From assembly GCF_029867415.1 (NCBI RefSeq), contig NC_081185.1, positions 33,928,245 through 33,992,244 of the forward strand: DNA of 64,000 bases. The letters are read 5' to 3'. The stretch is from Vicia villosa. Taxonomy: Eukaryota; Streptophyta; Magnoliopsida; Fabales; Fabaceae. The position numbers and the translations under genes were made by a program. Each line of letters starts with the position of its first letter. The first letter of the stretch is position 1. The notes beneath the pieces are model-generated. The model was not told the DNA's origin and searched no databases. It saw nothing but the letters and a program-made list of their open reading frames with translations. This document shows positions 10,333 through 22,798 of this stretch, in pieces.

Positions 10333-11296
10333 TGTTAGCTGAAGATTTCGTTTTGCAAATATATGGTTCTTCGAAGAATAAAAATTCGAAGAAGAGATGG
10401 TTACTGATGACCATCGTTTGAAGATAAGAAAATGGCTCCTGATGGCCATGCTTCGAGAGTGAAGATTTCTAAGTCACAGCGGAGATGATGAACACTGAAG
10501 CTCATAGGAGTACATGTCTTCGAAGACTTAGGCAAATTTCATGAAATATGTTAAAGTATTACTAATTAGCGTGTTTTCGTAGTGTTTTAATGTTAAATAC
10601 ACTGCCACGCGTCGAAGAAGGACTTAGGCGGGAAGATTTGAAATTCGAAGACGGTTTCGTAACTGTCTAACAACAGATGGCATCCCTGGAGTTCTTATGA
10701 GAAACGTGGCATTAGATTAGAGTAGGGCCGTTAAGGTCGAAATTAGTATAAATAGGAGTCTTAATGTTAAGATTCTGTGTGTTCATTTTGTACAAATCAC
10801 TCACATATCACTCAAGTATCAAGTGTTAAAGAGAAAGAGTTCGCTGAGAAATGTACGTATGACACCACCATTTTAATACATGTGTATTCCCTTTTCGTTT
10901 TCAGATATCTTTTCAGTATTATTGCATTTCATTTACTTCTTGCCATTTACATTCTTGTACTGTTATTTTCATGTCATTTACTTTTGAAGTATTTAATATT
11001 TCTGCAATTTTAGATTCTTTGTACTTTAAACAGTTTTCGTTTCATGTCTTATTTTTACTTACCCTTTTGTTGAAGTTATACTTGCATATAACAAAGTCAC
11101 TATCAAGTTTACTTGTTTTATTCGAAGAAACTCTTATTGACAAAGATAAATCATAAATATGGTTCGAACGACCATTAATAACAATCTTTTTGACTATGTG
11201 TCCTAGGATCAATCTAGTCGATCCTGCGAGTAACCAAATCATATTTACTTATAGTTTGGAAGACTAGCGGTTGTTTACCGGAAATCACCGTAAACA
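10333..11296 (+). repeat. 3' LTR of Tat1
   Basis: It begins TGTTAGC after the polypurine tract and ends CACCGTAAACA, as the Tat2 LTRs begin TGTTACC and end CTGGGTAAACA. Internal parallels with the Tat2 LTR include a CTAGCGxTTGTTTACC block near the end. It is 964 bp long. TATAAATA at 10747-10754 is a likely promoter. The ORFs at 10777-11156 lie inside the LTR and are not called. No second LTR is in the window, so age cannot be estimated. Confidence 0.8.
10747..10754 (+). promoter_or_regulatory. TATA box in Tat1 LTR
   Basis: TATAAATA lies in the context GTATAAATAGG, about 415 bp into the LTR. It would direct sense transcription out of the element, toward the DNA right of 11296. Confidence 0.5.
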
Positions 11297-11675
11297 ATGA
11301 GACGGGCTTAAAGATGCCATCTGATATGGATAAATACGAAAGTTAGAATAAGTCGTGCGTTAGACTATATCCGAGCTTGAAGTGTTGAGAGGCGTTTGTC
11401 GGAGATGGGCTTGAAGATGCCATCAGATGTTTGAAAAAGTTGTTCGTCTAAAGCAGATGCTTTTCAGACTGGATCATATGCATTGATTGTATTTGAAGGA
11501 GAGATTCATTAAAATGAAGTAATGTCTTTCAGAAGACTACCCGGAGAGGTTCTTGAAAAGGGTAGATCGCTGGCCTAAAGAAGACTATGATTATTGATTT
11601 AAAGGAGATTTAGGCCTGAAAGGGTAAGGGATATTTTATAAAAAATTGGATAACTATTTAAAGGAGGATTACCTA

Positions 11676-12042
11676 ATGACACGTCTTAAACAAGACTACC
11701 CAGAAAGGCTCCTAGAAAGGATATGACACGTCTTAAACAAGACTACCTAGAAAGGATATGACACGTCTTAAACAAGACTACCTAGAAAGGCTCCAAGAAA
11801 GGATAAAACATCATAGAAAATATTACCTAGAAAGGTTCCTAGAAAGGATGATGAATGTCTTAGAGAAGACTACCTAAAAAGGTTCCTGGAAAGGATGATA
11901 AATGTTTTAGAGAAGACTACCTAGAAAGGTTCCTAGAAAGGATATGAAACATCTTAGAAAAGATTACCTAGAAAGGTTCCTAGAAAGGATATGAAACATC
12001 TTAGAAAAGATTACCTAGAAAGGTTCCTAGAAAGGATGAGAA
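11676..12042. repeat. Minisatellite, about 47-bp units
   Basis: About eight units built from ACACGTCTTAAACAAGACTA and CCTAGAAAGGCTCCTAGAAA, each followed by GGAT. Clear units are 11676-11722 (47 bp), 11723-11757 (35 bp, missing 12 bp) and 11758-11804 (47 bp); later units carry AACATCTTAGAAAAGATTAC variants. More degenerate copies reach left to about 11515. Hypervariable tandem repeats in the 3' UTR are known for Ogre elements, and this array probably has that origin. Confidence 0.85.
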
Positions 12043-14296
12043 GTTCTTTGATTGTTTCTGAATTATCTTTGAAGAAAGACCCGGAATGAAGTGTCAGAAT
12101 TGTATTTGTCTTGAATAAGTGTTGAGATTGAATCGTTGATACGATTGTATTTGCACCGTACTTGGATGATAATATTCTTTTGATTATGAAGTGACCTGAA
12201 AGGAAAGATTATTTTTATGCAATATCATGATGTATGTATTGAGGTTCTCGAAATAAACGAGAGTACTGTATGTTATGCATGTATTTATGAATGATGCAGG
12301 GATGGACTATATAGTCGAAGCATATTGATAACTCTTGTATAACAAATGCTAATTGAGAAAATAAATCTCTGTATGCTGCTGGAGATAATGACAAGAGGCT
12401 TGAGAATTCCTGTCTTTCGTTCGATGATATCCAGTTGGGGATTTTTGATCTTCGCTTGGGGATGAGAGTGACTTGAGTGATCTGATCCTGATGAATCCTG
12501 GGGACAAGAGAGGAGAATAGTCTTCTGATATACTATCTAACCAGATTTCTGAGCGCCCGCTTTAATGGAAATAGCGAGTTTGAATAAACCACGCTAGAGA
12601 AGAAGATTGTGTCGGAGAACCGGCAATGTCGGAGGTATAAAATCCGTTGGGGAACCAAGTCTCTGTTAGGAAGAGACTTGAAGATAACTTCTTAAGGAAT
12701 GCTATGTGGGGATATATTATGAAAACTTCTCTGTGGGGAAGGTTCCCAGAGATTTTCAATTTTTCATTGCCCCTTGTCTTTGAGTACTTGCTGTTGAAAA
12801 ACACTTGCGAGAGTATACCTGCCCCTGGAATCAATAGCTTGGTATGCTTGATACTTGAATTTGGAATTAGAACTTCAAAGGAGAGACAGATACTGACGTC
12901 ATCTGATGCTAGTAGCTAAATAGCATTTGTTGAAATTCGTGACTGATGTGACATGCCCCCAGTGATGGACTAACTTCTCTGGTTTTTCAGTACCTCTGAG
13001 AGATTCTATGAATCGTGACCAGCTTTCCCCCAGTATATGGGATAATAATATGTCATGCCCCTTTGTGTAAACAAGCTTTTAGCTGATCGAGTCATGCATA
13101 CGAGACGTCTCTGCAAATTTATTTGTCGGGAGGACTTTTAGTCAGTAATTATGCCCCATGCAGATTCTTTCTAATGTCAAACATTTGAAATTACGTAGAC
13201 AAAATTGTTTTATAATGACACTCATAAAAATGCAATGCATATGTCTGTCTTGGAGTTTAAAAACATTTTTAGTAAAACAAAAGATGTAAGAAAGTGATAT
13301 TTGTAAAAACATGATATCAACTCAGGATTTTTGGTAAACCTTAAGGAGTCAGGATACCTTTGGTAATAGTACGCTTTCGAACTAACCATGCCTCAGTTAG
13401 GACTTTCAAGGGTTGTAACGTGGCTTGGTTCACGGTTTAAGAAACAAAGGATAATGGCTCAAAGTTTATTTGTACCCATCCCCATCTCCGTGATGTTCTT
13501 CGATCTTATGCTCAGTTAACTTTGCATTTAAGTTCTAGCAGGTCTTGAAGTCGTAATATTGACATCTGGTGATGGTTGAAGCACCAAAAGTTTATTTGAA
13601 AAGGCAGTCATCCTTTTTGTAATTATTTTTCTTTTGTCGAGGATTTGTAGTGACCTCTTTATTGACTTTATTATCCCTAACTTTTGCCTGAACTATTTAT
13701 TTTGAGGTTACAGTCAGCGGGATGTCTCAATTTTTGATAAGTCTCCTTCATAGGTTTTGACTTAACAACTTTTTTTTCTTTTTGGTGGATACTGACTGCA
13801 TGACTTATTGGTTGCGGGAACCCATCATTATTTGTGTAAACAACAACTAGTATAATTAAGTTAACTGAGTAACTACCCTTTCCCAGGTTATGATTAAAGG
13901 GTTTCAATTTGCGTGTGAAAGAAAACTCCTACACCTTAGGATCAAAGGGGTTGACGAGGGATTAACATCCTTATATCTCCACTGTTTAGGAATTGACACA
14001 ATGCCTGTACATCGTCAGCATAGTCTGTTCGAAAGCATATTGTATGAGGTTGCGGTATCATTTTCGTCATCCTCCCTTAAAAGGATCACAGCTTTAGCGA
14101 GAGTTAAATACCATAAAGAAAACCAAGTAAAAACAAAGTTTAATATAGCAATAGGAAGAGAAATAAGTCAAGACAAACGTATGCAATGCATTAATGATTA
14201 TGATAAAATAAATAGAGTCTGACATAAGATGAATGTTTAAACAAACAGGAAAGAAATTGCGAATGCGAGTAAATTAATGATCTAAATAGCCATCCT
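12043..14296. other. Non-coding, probable Ogre 3' UTR
   Basis: No convincing coding region or RNA gene is seen. The ORFs near 12562-12919 and 13677-14222 lack recognisable domains and overlap one another on opposite strands. The stretch lies between the gag remnant and the minisatellite of the minus-strand Ogre-like element, so it is probably its UTR plus deletion scar. Confidence 0.4.
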
Positions 14297-15652
14297 TTAG
14301 ACTTTGTGTGGCTCCTCTGGTTGGCCAAATTCGACGTTCCCTTCTTCAATCAAGTCTTGAATTTTATGTTTCAATGGCCCACAATCTTCTGTATCGTGAC
14401 CAGGACTATTTGAATGGTAAGCACATCTTGCATGATGCTTGTACCCAGGGGCGGGATTAGCTGAAGCTGAGTATGGAGGCAGTAGAGTTATCAGACTCCG
14501 ATCGAGCAAGTATTGCAAAGCTTGAGCTAATGGCATGTGTAGCGGGGTAAATGACCTTTTGGGTTTGGATTTCTAAGTACGTTGGTCACCTTGTTGCTTA
14601 CCTTGATCTTTCTGTTGTTGTTGTGTTGGAGCCTGACTAGAGACCAGGACTGCCCCAACTGTGTTGGATTCATTCTTCCCATTGTATGGCTTTTTTACAG
14701 TACCAGAAGAAACAGCCACCTGAATTTTTCTGCTTCGGATACCACTTTCAACACGTTCTCCAGTCAGTATGAGGTCGGTGAAACTGGACGACGAGCTTCC
14801 AAGTAAATGGCTGTAGAAGGGACCAGTCCGTGTATTCATGAACATGTCTACTAACTCTCGGTCAGCCAAGGGAGGTTGGACTCTGCCAGCCAAGTCTCTC
14901 CATTTCTGAGCATATTCTTTGAAGCTTTCATGAGGTCCCATAGACATGCTTTGTAGTTGCGTGCGGGTTGGCGCGAGATCAGCGTTGTATTGGTATTGCT
15001 TGTAGAAAGCACCGACCAAGTCTTCCCATGTATGAATGTCGGTACCCTCTAGTTGATAGTACCACTCGAGTTGGGTTCCAGATAAGCTCTCTTGGAAAAA
15101 GTGGATCCACAGCTTCTTATCAGCGGTATAAGGATGAATCTTCCTTACATAAGACTTCAAGTGCAGTTTCAGACAAGAGACCCCATCGTATTTAGCGAAG
15201 GTGAGATTCTTGAACTTCAGAGGGATAACAATTCCAGAGATAAGTCCTAGTTCTTCAAAATCCAACCCAGGTACCTTCTGAATTTCCATAGCTTTCATAC
15301 GTTCTTCCAACCACTTGTATTTATCATCGGGATGTTCATCCTCATGGTAGTAGTCTTCTTCTTCCTCATAGGGCTTGGCGGAATCGTGGTTACTTTTCGT
15401 ATCAGTTTTAACAGTAGCACCATCGTCTTGTTCATTGTCGTCCTCTTTAGAAACCTTGACTTTTTCAGCCCTCTTGAGTGGACCTCGGAATCTTCTTCCC
15501 ATGTTAAGGACACCCACAGATCTTCTAGGCCTTTTCTCTTTCTTGGTCAGGAGTGCTTTCAGTTTATCTTGCCCCTTGGACAAGTTAAGGATCAAATCTT
15601 GAAACTGGGCATTCTGAGCTCGAAGGTCTTTGACTGATTGCTCGAGATTCAT
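14297..15652 (-). pseudogene. Ogre-like gag remnant
   Basis: One frame runs from ATG (15652) to TAA (14297), interrupted by a single in-frame TAG at 14573-14575. The N-terminus is a coiled-coil-like, charged region. The retrotransposon gag domain lies around residues 150-290 (WIHFFQESLSGTQLEWYY, then HTWEDLVGAFYKQYQYN). After the stop comes a zinc-binding pattern, CAYHSNSPGHDTEDC, typical of Ogre Gag. Gag would form the nucleocapsid that packages element RNA. The protease and the rest of pol that should follow are missing. About 450 codons are retained. Confidence 0.85.
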
Positions 15653-16808
15653 GGTGCTGAAATAAACAACGAGGAGGTGAGAAACCTGCGATAGAAACCT
15701 GTGATGCGATATTTATGAATGCAAATGCAATGTTTTCAAGGATCTTTAGGGAATTTAGTTAGCAACATTGGAAGATGACTTGGTCGCATCTTTGTTCGAA
15801 GAACTCTGATTCTTGGATATTCTTTGATGGGAATCAATCTCACCATATCCAGTGGGTCATAGCCTCTGATTCGGGGATACTTTTGAATTTGAAGGTATAT
15901 GGCTAGAGGAAAATAAATCCTCTTGCCCCTTGATAGGTACTGAGTCTCTGAATTGGAAGGTATGTGGCCAGAGAAAAATAAATCCTCTTGCCCCTTGATA
16001 GGGATTTGGTCCTTGATAAGAGTACCTGAAATTGTGCGCCCTAAATCCCTAAGATCCTTGAAAGGGTTAGTTAAATCATGTTATGCTTATGATGTCATGA
16101 TGTCATGATGTTATGCGAATGCAGTTCATTAGGCATAGCGTGAGATAGTAAGGGCAAACACGTCCTTTAACAAAACCTGCAAGGAAACAAAGGTTAGTAG
16201 CAAACACAAACAAGTCACACAAATGCCCTTAGGTTTAGAGGCTTGCATGAAGTTTGTAGGTAAGTACCCTCCCCACTGAAGTTAAGTTGGTTCATTCTGC
16301 CCTATATAAAGATCGGGTTCTAGGGAGCTCATATCATTGACCTTTCTCGAAGGCGCTTATCTCAGTTCGGCAATCGAATCGCAAACCAAGAAGGTCCTGA
16401 AAGTCCAGTCCATATGAGTGTAGCTTCGAGTATCAACCAACTTCAGTCGGAACCAAAGCCAGCTATCTCGCTACTTTCTAATAGGCCAAAGTCAAGTTCA
16501 ACTAAGGTTTTAGGGGAAAATTAGTGCTTAATGACACCACGCAGCAGCCAAGTGTTTCATCAAGTCGGATCCCAAGGAACACCAGGACAAACCAATGTGT
16601 CACACTAACGATGGCCACCATATCAACCACATCAGTATACGCTGTGCAGTCTCCTTGGTCTCATGCCATTTACCTAAGGTACTCAGATATTGGTTAGGAT
16701 CTTTCACACAAGTAAATACCTAAAACAACTTTTGAAATATAAAGCAGACAAATCAAACAATTAAAGTGATCATAAACTTTAAGGTAACCCCTTTTTATTC
16801 GAAAGCAT
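15653..16808 (-). other. Leader of the Ogre-like element
   Basis: This 1.16-kb non-coding leader lies between the PBS and gag. It includes two near-identical blocks around AAATAAATCCTCTTGCCCC (about 15920 and 15990) and short ATGATGTCATG repeats near 16085. Ogre elements often have an extra ORF1 upstream of gag, but I see none here. Confidence 0.45.
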
Positions 16809-16825
16809 CCCCAGCAGAGTCGCCA
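16809..16825 (-). promoter_or_regulatory. Primer-binding site of the Ogre-like element
   Basis: The minus strand reads TGGCGACTCTGCTGGGG, 4 nt after the LTR end ATTACA at 16830. This PBS is characteristic of legume Ogre elements, usually assigned to tRNA-Arg. Confidence 0.75.
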
Positions 16826-19629
16826 GTTCTGTAATACGGTGATATGACTTTTAAAGAAATGTTGCGGTAAGCAAGAGTCGCCACCGACTTTTATTTTATC
16901 CAATTTTAGGAAAGGCTAAAAGAACAGGAAAAGACCTTTTAAAAAGATTTTGAGTTCGAGGGGTAAGTTATACAAAGGGAAGGTGTAAGGCACCCTTTGC
17001 ATCCATGGTTATCCATGGGCTCTTAATTGCTTAGCTCACTTTGTTTTCAAAATGTTTTGAATTTGTTTGAAAAGTAGGGTTTGAATAGAAATTTGAATAA
17101 GAACTTTAACTTGTAAATAAGCGTAGTCTTTTTGAAAAGTTTCTTTGAAAAGAAGTGGGAAAAGATTTTGAATTTGAATTTGAAAAAGAGAAAGCAATTA
17201 AAAAGCAATTACCCTTAAGTTATAAAAAATTGTTCTTTTAGCTTTTCAGGGCGAAAGGGTCTATCCATACCATGAGAGGTCAGGAAGTCTTTCAATTGGA
17301 TGTTTAAGGGTCATCGAGAATAATCGTTCGCCACAAGACTGTCCCATGCCATAAAGAGGACAGGTAGTCTAAGGGAAGGATATAATAGTCATTTAACTTT
17401 TAGGCAACAGGCGAGGATAATCGTTATATTTTTATAAGGCAACCTCGAGGGAGTTTCAATAACTTTAAAGGCAACATTGCTTTAGGTATCCTCGGAATCG
17501 AGGGACTTTGACTATTTAACATACTTAGAGGCAACAAGGCAACAATAAGGCAACAAGGCAACCAGAGGGATTACCCTAAAGGTGTGTGGGTATAATAATC
17601 ACGTGGTTAATTTCGATGACATTTATCTTGTAAAGTTAGTGATTCTACGTTCAGTTCATGGTTTATCACTCCCTAGGATTTCTAACCACGCAGTTTAAAA
17701 TAAACAAAAATCAAAGGCAGGAATTAAAAGTCCTACGCTATTACAATAAACACCTGCAGGGAAGGGGAATAAAAACAGAAAATAAGAAATATGAATAATT
17801 AATTTAATTATCTTTATCTCGAGCCTTGATATTCCTCGAACCATTTGACTCTGAACATCTGATAATTTAACAGAAAATAATAGAGGTGAGTTTAGGAGGA
17901 ATTCCTTGGCATTGAAAATAAACCCTAATTTAACCTATAAGGCAAAAATTAAAAATTAAAATGATATTTAAACAAAAAGACAGTTAGAAATTTAGCTTTT
18001 TGACTTGAACGCGCGTGGCTGAAGAACCTGAGGTAACCCTGAAAAATTAGGCACAAAGAAGAGGAATGTTAGTGCATTATAGATCTCAACAATTATAACG
18101 TGGAAGATCAAAAATTAAGATAATAATAATTTAGGCAAACAAATGAACAGGCAAAACCCCAAATGGGGAGCAAGCTGACCAGGGTTAATGGGCAACACCT
18201 ACCAATAAACCTAGACTACTAATGAATCGAGGTTTACAAACCTAAGAAATTAATTATTGGTTTCTAACCTAATTAATTTTAAAACCGGTTAACCCCAATT
18301 AAAATAATTTTATGACACCTGATTATTAAACCTAATAACCCTAAACTAATTAAATTAGAACCTAAATTAATTATTCTAATTACTCTAAAAAACCATTCTA
18401 ATAAAAATTAATACACTAACTTAAATCAATATGTAATTAAAATTAATAAACTAATTAAAATTATCAAAAGAAATTATTGGTTTTAAAAAGAAAATAAATA
18501 AAATAAACAACCCAATTAGAATAAAAGAATAAAAAAAACTTAGCTCTAGTGTGGTTGATTTGATCCGAGGGATTCCAAGAGTTATTCTAGAGACGTTGAA
18601 CTGAAGTAGATCAAACGGAGGGACGTGATTGATGGTTGATCGAACGTCTACGGTGGATTGTCGTGCGTAGGATTATAGTGGGGTGACCTAACCACATAGC
18701 CAGTGAACGGCCATGTGTTGCAAATCCGTGGCATCGAGAAGGGAGTATATGCCTTTCTTGCTTTAACATCACAAACTCTATCTCTGTTATCCCTTCTCTC
18801 TCCCGATTCTCTCATCTTCTCTTTTCCTTAAAACAGAAACCAGCTAAATAAACAGATCCCAACTTCCCTTGCTGATGGTTTCACCCTTAACATAATCATC
18901 CCCAATCTTCTTCAAATTTCCAACAGCGACAAACGTCCATAACAAATTAAACCTGCAATTTCTCCAAGAATATGGGTTACGAATTAAATGGAAAAGGGGA
19001 GAAAAATACCATTGGAATGGATAACGACGGCAACGACGAGCTATAACGGCACATCTCACGTCAGAAAGCCTCATGGTGGAGAACGGTTGTTCGGTGGCTG
19101 GGCTGGTGTCGCGATGTCATAGGAGGCTGAGGGCCGACGGATCTGCTGGATCCACCGGAGCTTGTGCGGGATAACGGTTGGCATGCTTGTGGTGTCGCAC
19201 CGGTGTTGATTCTGAATTCTCGAGGGTGGCCCCTGTTCTTCTCTCAAATTCCTGCAAAACAAGAAAACTAGTAAACTAAAAACATGAACTGTTGTTGTTG
19301 TTGCTAACAACTACCCTGTTAAAATTGCAAGTCGATAATGAATGGGATGTTGAATGATTCATTGACGATTGCAAGTCTGTTTCCTCCTTCTGATAGTGGC
19401 TTATTGTTAGTGTTGTGATTTATCCACTAATTATTCTTGTTGTTATTTGATCAGCGGTCTCCTGTAAAACGCATCTCGAATTGGCCGTGGCTGGATGCTT
19501 CAAGTGAAGATCGGCGTGGAGCTAGTTGTTGGTTGCGAGCGCTTGTTGTCGGCTCGGCCTTGCCGTCAGCGTCAGGCGTTGTTATGCTGAGATTGAATTG
19601 TTGATGTTGCTGAATCGGTGCGTATTGAC

Positions 19630-20529
19630 TAGGGGTGGCAATAAAATCCATTAAGAGAATATCCATCCAATCCATCCAATAATTTATCCATCCAATCCAT
19701 CCATTAACCAAAAAACAAATTTAATGGATTGGTCCAATCCATCCATCAAACTACATGGATGGATTCAATCCATTCATCTCATTTTATAAATCCAATGGAT
19801 TTTAGTTTATTACTTATTAAATTACTTTTTTATTAAAAAACATGAAAAATTTAAAATTAAACAATTTTTTAACATTTTTGTTTCTCATAATATTCACACC
19901 CATAAATTTTCTTTCCTGTATCATATTGTAAAAAAGTATGAATATTAACATTAGTATTAACGTTAAAATTGATGATGCAGGATTAATGATACAATATGTA
20001 CAGTATCTCCTTGAAAAAAATTAATGATGCTAGATACCTTATCTATATTTAATTTAATATTAACGTTAAAATTGCTTAATTGGTACGCATTGAATTTATT
20101 TAATTTAACATTCATGTTAAAATAGTTTAATTGCGACACAATGAATTTTAATTTTCTTTCAATAAGTTAGTTGGTTAGAATTAGAAAGTTAATAAAAAAA
20201 GTAAAGTTAATCAAGACGTTAGTTGATTAGAGTTACTATAGAGACAAATATTTATAATTAAAATTCTTTTAAAAAGTTTCATACAAAAATTGTTTTTGTA
20301 AAATTAATAAAAAAAAAGAATTTAAGTTAATTTTATGGATGGATGGATATCCATCCATTAGAAATACCTTAATGGATGGATTGGATGGATTATATCCCTT
20401 AGTGGATGGATTGGATTGGATTTTTCAAAAGAAAATTTAGTGGATTGTTAATGGATTAATGGATCGTTTTGATCCATCCATTAACAATCCAATCCAAATC
20501 CATCCAATCCATCCATTTTGCCACCCCTA
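19630..20529. mobile_element. 900-bp non-autonomous hAT-type element
   Basis: Terminal inverted repeats are TAGGGGTGGCAA (left) and TTGCCACCCCTA (right), flanked by a perfect 8-bp target duplication GTATTGAC (19622-19629 and 20530-20537). Both subterminal regions are dense in CCATCCA / TGGATGGAT motifs, as expected for hAT transposase-binding regions. The AT-rich core has no transposase ORF, so it must have been mobilised in trans. It sits inside the Ogre-like LTR. Confidence 0.92.
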
Positions 20530-21052
20530 GTATTGACGCAGGTTTGATGAAGTTGTTGAAGCAGTATTGCGGATGTGTTGTGTTCGATTGCTGAAGCCGC
20601 AACTGCTATACGTCGCTTCGATTGGTCATCGATCAAGATCGTTGCTGTGATTTGGATTGGTGAAGTTATTGATGATAGCAATGTTGCAAGAGTTGTTGTT
20701 TTGATTCTGAAGTGTTGCGAGGATTTGTGATGCTGAAACCGACTCGCAGATGGTGTTGTTTGTTTACAATGGAAAAGCTGAAGATTTGTTTAATGTATAC
20801 TCGAGATTGAAGTATGGTGGCTGATCAAAAAGAGGTTTTTGTGTGTGTAAGGACTATGTACAAAGTGGTATCTTGGATTAGAACAAAAGTTTGACTTTGT
20901 TTGAGTTTAGAAAAAATAAGGATTAGTGTTTGTACGTAAAAGCAGGTATGTGGAATAAGGGTTCCTCTGTGTATGAAAGGTGGGAGAGAATGTACCGTGG
21001 GTGGCAGTAAAAAATAGGGTTGATTGCGTGTCCTTTGTACGTGAATGACTGT

Positions 21053-21064
21053 CCTATTTATATA
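21053..21064 (-). promoter_or_regulatory. TATA box of the Ogre-like 5' LTR
   Basis: The minus strand reads TATATAAATAGG, about 445 bp inside the LTR start at 21508. This spacing resembles that of the LTR at 1-1489. Confidence 0.5.
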
Positions 21065-21386
21065 CAACAATTAGGTTAACTAAAAATGAAAAATATAATT
21101 TGCAATCAATAAGATAAAAATCAAGGATTAATAATCAAATAAAAAATGCAATGAAATTAATTTGTTGAGAAAGCTAAATAGAAACTTACCTTATATAATT
21201 TTTTTTGTTATTTTTGGTTAAAATGTGCCTAAAATAATGATTAACACTATTTTGAAATACTCCTAAAATAAAAAACGAAACTAATATTTAAATAATAAAA
21301 AACTTATTTTTGTGATTTTTTTAATATAAGTGAAAATAAGATTAAAATTATAGTTAGAAACAAATCAAAGGAAAAAAAAGATAGAA

Positions 21387-21450
21387 GTGGGATTCGAGTC
21401 CGGCACCTCTCGTTCTTGTACCAAATCCTTACTAACTGTGCTATGTCGCA
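21387..21450 (-). other. tRNA-like A-box/B-box module in LTR
   Basis: On the minus strand an A-box-like TAGCACAGTTAGTAAGG (21443-21427) is followed, at tRNA-like spacing, by a B-box-like GGACTCGAATCC (from 21401). I could not form a full cloverleaf, so this is a tRNA-derived remnant or SINE fragment rather than a tRNA gene. Confidence 0.4.
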
Positions 21451-22790
21451 AATTCAAAATAAAATGACATTTGCAAATATATGAGGGCAAATTTCGGGGT
21501 ATGACATTGAGCAAATTAGGGTTTTGAGGCCCACAAGGAAGCTCAACATTCTCCTATGATTCAAAGGGTTATCTCATCAATATCCAAGTCCAAATATGGC
21601 CCAATTCATGATCAATAACTCTCAAGATCACTTGAGGCCCCAAATTAGGTTTTGACCTAATTCCACTAGAGGGTTGACTTTTAATCACGACATGGCTCCA
21701 AGGCTCAAACCATGATTCAAGGGCATCCAAATCAATATTATAATCCATTAACGTCATTCATTTGAAGAGGATACCTTGATTCATATGGAATCCACAACTG
21801 CAGTTCATCTAGAAAAGTCAACTATGTGGGTCAACCTTTGACTTTTGAGAAAAAGGGTCAAACATGAACTTTTAAGGATTCAAATCATCATCATATGATT
21901 ATGGAAGACATTTTATCAAGAGAAATCAAGAAAATTCATCAAGAATCAAGAAGTCAACAAAAGTCAAAATTAGGGTTTTAAGTGATTTTAACCTAATTTT
22001 GGGAACTTCAAATTTTGCCTACACACTCAAAAATCTCCCAACATGAAAGTTGTAGATCTTAATCAAATAAACAAATTTGTCTCTCCTCTTGGTTTCATCA
22101 AAAATGATTATTTTGAGAGATATGGAATTTTGAAGATTATGTTCAAAAAACTTAGAGAAATTTTAAGTGTTTTCACTTAGATTTTTCTTAACTTTGTGGC
22201 CATTTTTCTCCATGATCCCAAAAGAGTTTGTGAAAAATTTTAACACGTGACATAAAGTATGTAGTAAGGGATTTCCAAAAGGGACCAATAGCATTAAATT
22301 CCATGACTTGAGCTAGGAGATATGATTTTGTAAAGATGGCTCCATAACACATGAAAAACTCCATGAACAGGAAGAAGTTATGAACCAAAACTACTTCAAA
22401 TGAAAAAAATTCCTTTCTTGCATCCCCTCTAACTTGTTCAAGGCACCAAACTCAAATGATTTCACTTGCTTTTGAGCTATGATCCATGTGTTTTAAGCAT
22501 TGTCCAAAGTTTCATTCCATTTCAAGCATAAAGTGGTGACTTCCATTCTTGTAAAGCCACTTTAATCACAAAGTCCACTCTCCTTGAGCTCCCAACTTGT
22601 TGCTTCTGCATACACTCTACCAAAAGATAAGACCAAACATGTCTAAAGCATCTAAGAACTCCAAAGCATGCTTGTACTTCACCATTGAAACCATAACTTT
22701 CTCATTTCTTCACAAACAAGCAATATGGTACAAGTATCACATGTGAACTCAAACTTCTGAGTTTTCCCCCCACAAACCCTAAATTGTGCC

Positions 22791-22798
22791 TATAAATA
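22791..22798 (+). promoter_or_regulatory. TATA box in solo LTR
   Basis: CCTATAAATAGAGG is a canonical plant TATA box in the plus-strand solo LTR. It could start transcripts reading toward 25420 and the host island. Confidence 0.5.

Larger units (their letters stand above)
1490..11296 (+). mobile_element. Tat1: 5'-truncated Tat-lineage Ty3/gypsy element
   Basis: From left to right it holds the end of pol (archaeal-type RNase H then integrase, 1490-3381), two antisense genes (3621-4355 and 4906-9914), a polypurine tract ending GGGGGCAA at 10321-10330, and a 3' LTR (10333-11296). The order pol, antisense ORF, LTR matches Tat2 in this window, and its pol and antisense proteins are close relatives of those of Tat2. 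A Tat assignment is supported by the extra RNase H between the RT/RH block and integrase. The 5' half is cut off by the LTR ending at 1489. Compared with Tat2 it carries about 5.5 kb of extra antisense cargo. Confidence 0.85.
11297..21508 (-). mobile_element. Minus-strand Ogre-like element with deleted pol
   Basis: Read right to left it has a 5' LTR (21508-16830), a PBS (16825-16809), a leader, a gag remnant (15652-14297), and then about 3 kb of non-coding sequence with a minisatellite, ending against the Tat1 LTR at 11296. No protease, RT, RNase H or integrase is present, so there is a large internal deletion. Long LTRs, the PBS TGGCGACTCTGCTGGGG and the gag zinc-binding pattern CAYHSNSPGHDTEDC point to the Ogre/Tat group of legumes. 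Assigning 11297-14296 to the 3' UTR of this element is an inference from position and the tandem repeats. Confidence 0.7.
16830..21508 (-). repeat. 5' LTR of the Ogre-like element (4.68 kb)
   Basis: On the minus strand it begins TGTCATACCCCGAAATTTGC at 21508 and ends CACCGTATTACA at 16830, next to the PBS. It holds a nested hAT-type element (19630-20529 plus an 8-bp duplication), so the original LTR was about 3.77 kb. A TATA box lies at 21064-21053. A tRNA-like A-box/B-box pair lies at 21443-21387. ORFs at 18844-19310 and 20825-21070 are short and domain-free and are not called. Confidence 0.75.

Noticed and set aside
11676..12042. CRISPR-like array
   Set aside because: The units are contiguous tandem repeats without unique spacers, in plant DNA.
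13890..14222. 110-codon plus-strand ORF
   Set aside because: No domain, in the UTR-like part of the Ogre-like element, and opposed by another ORF at 13677-13907.
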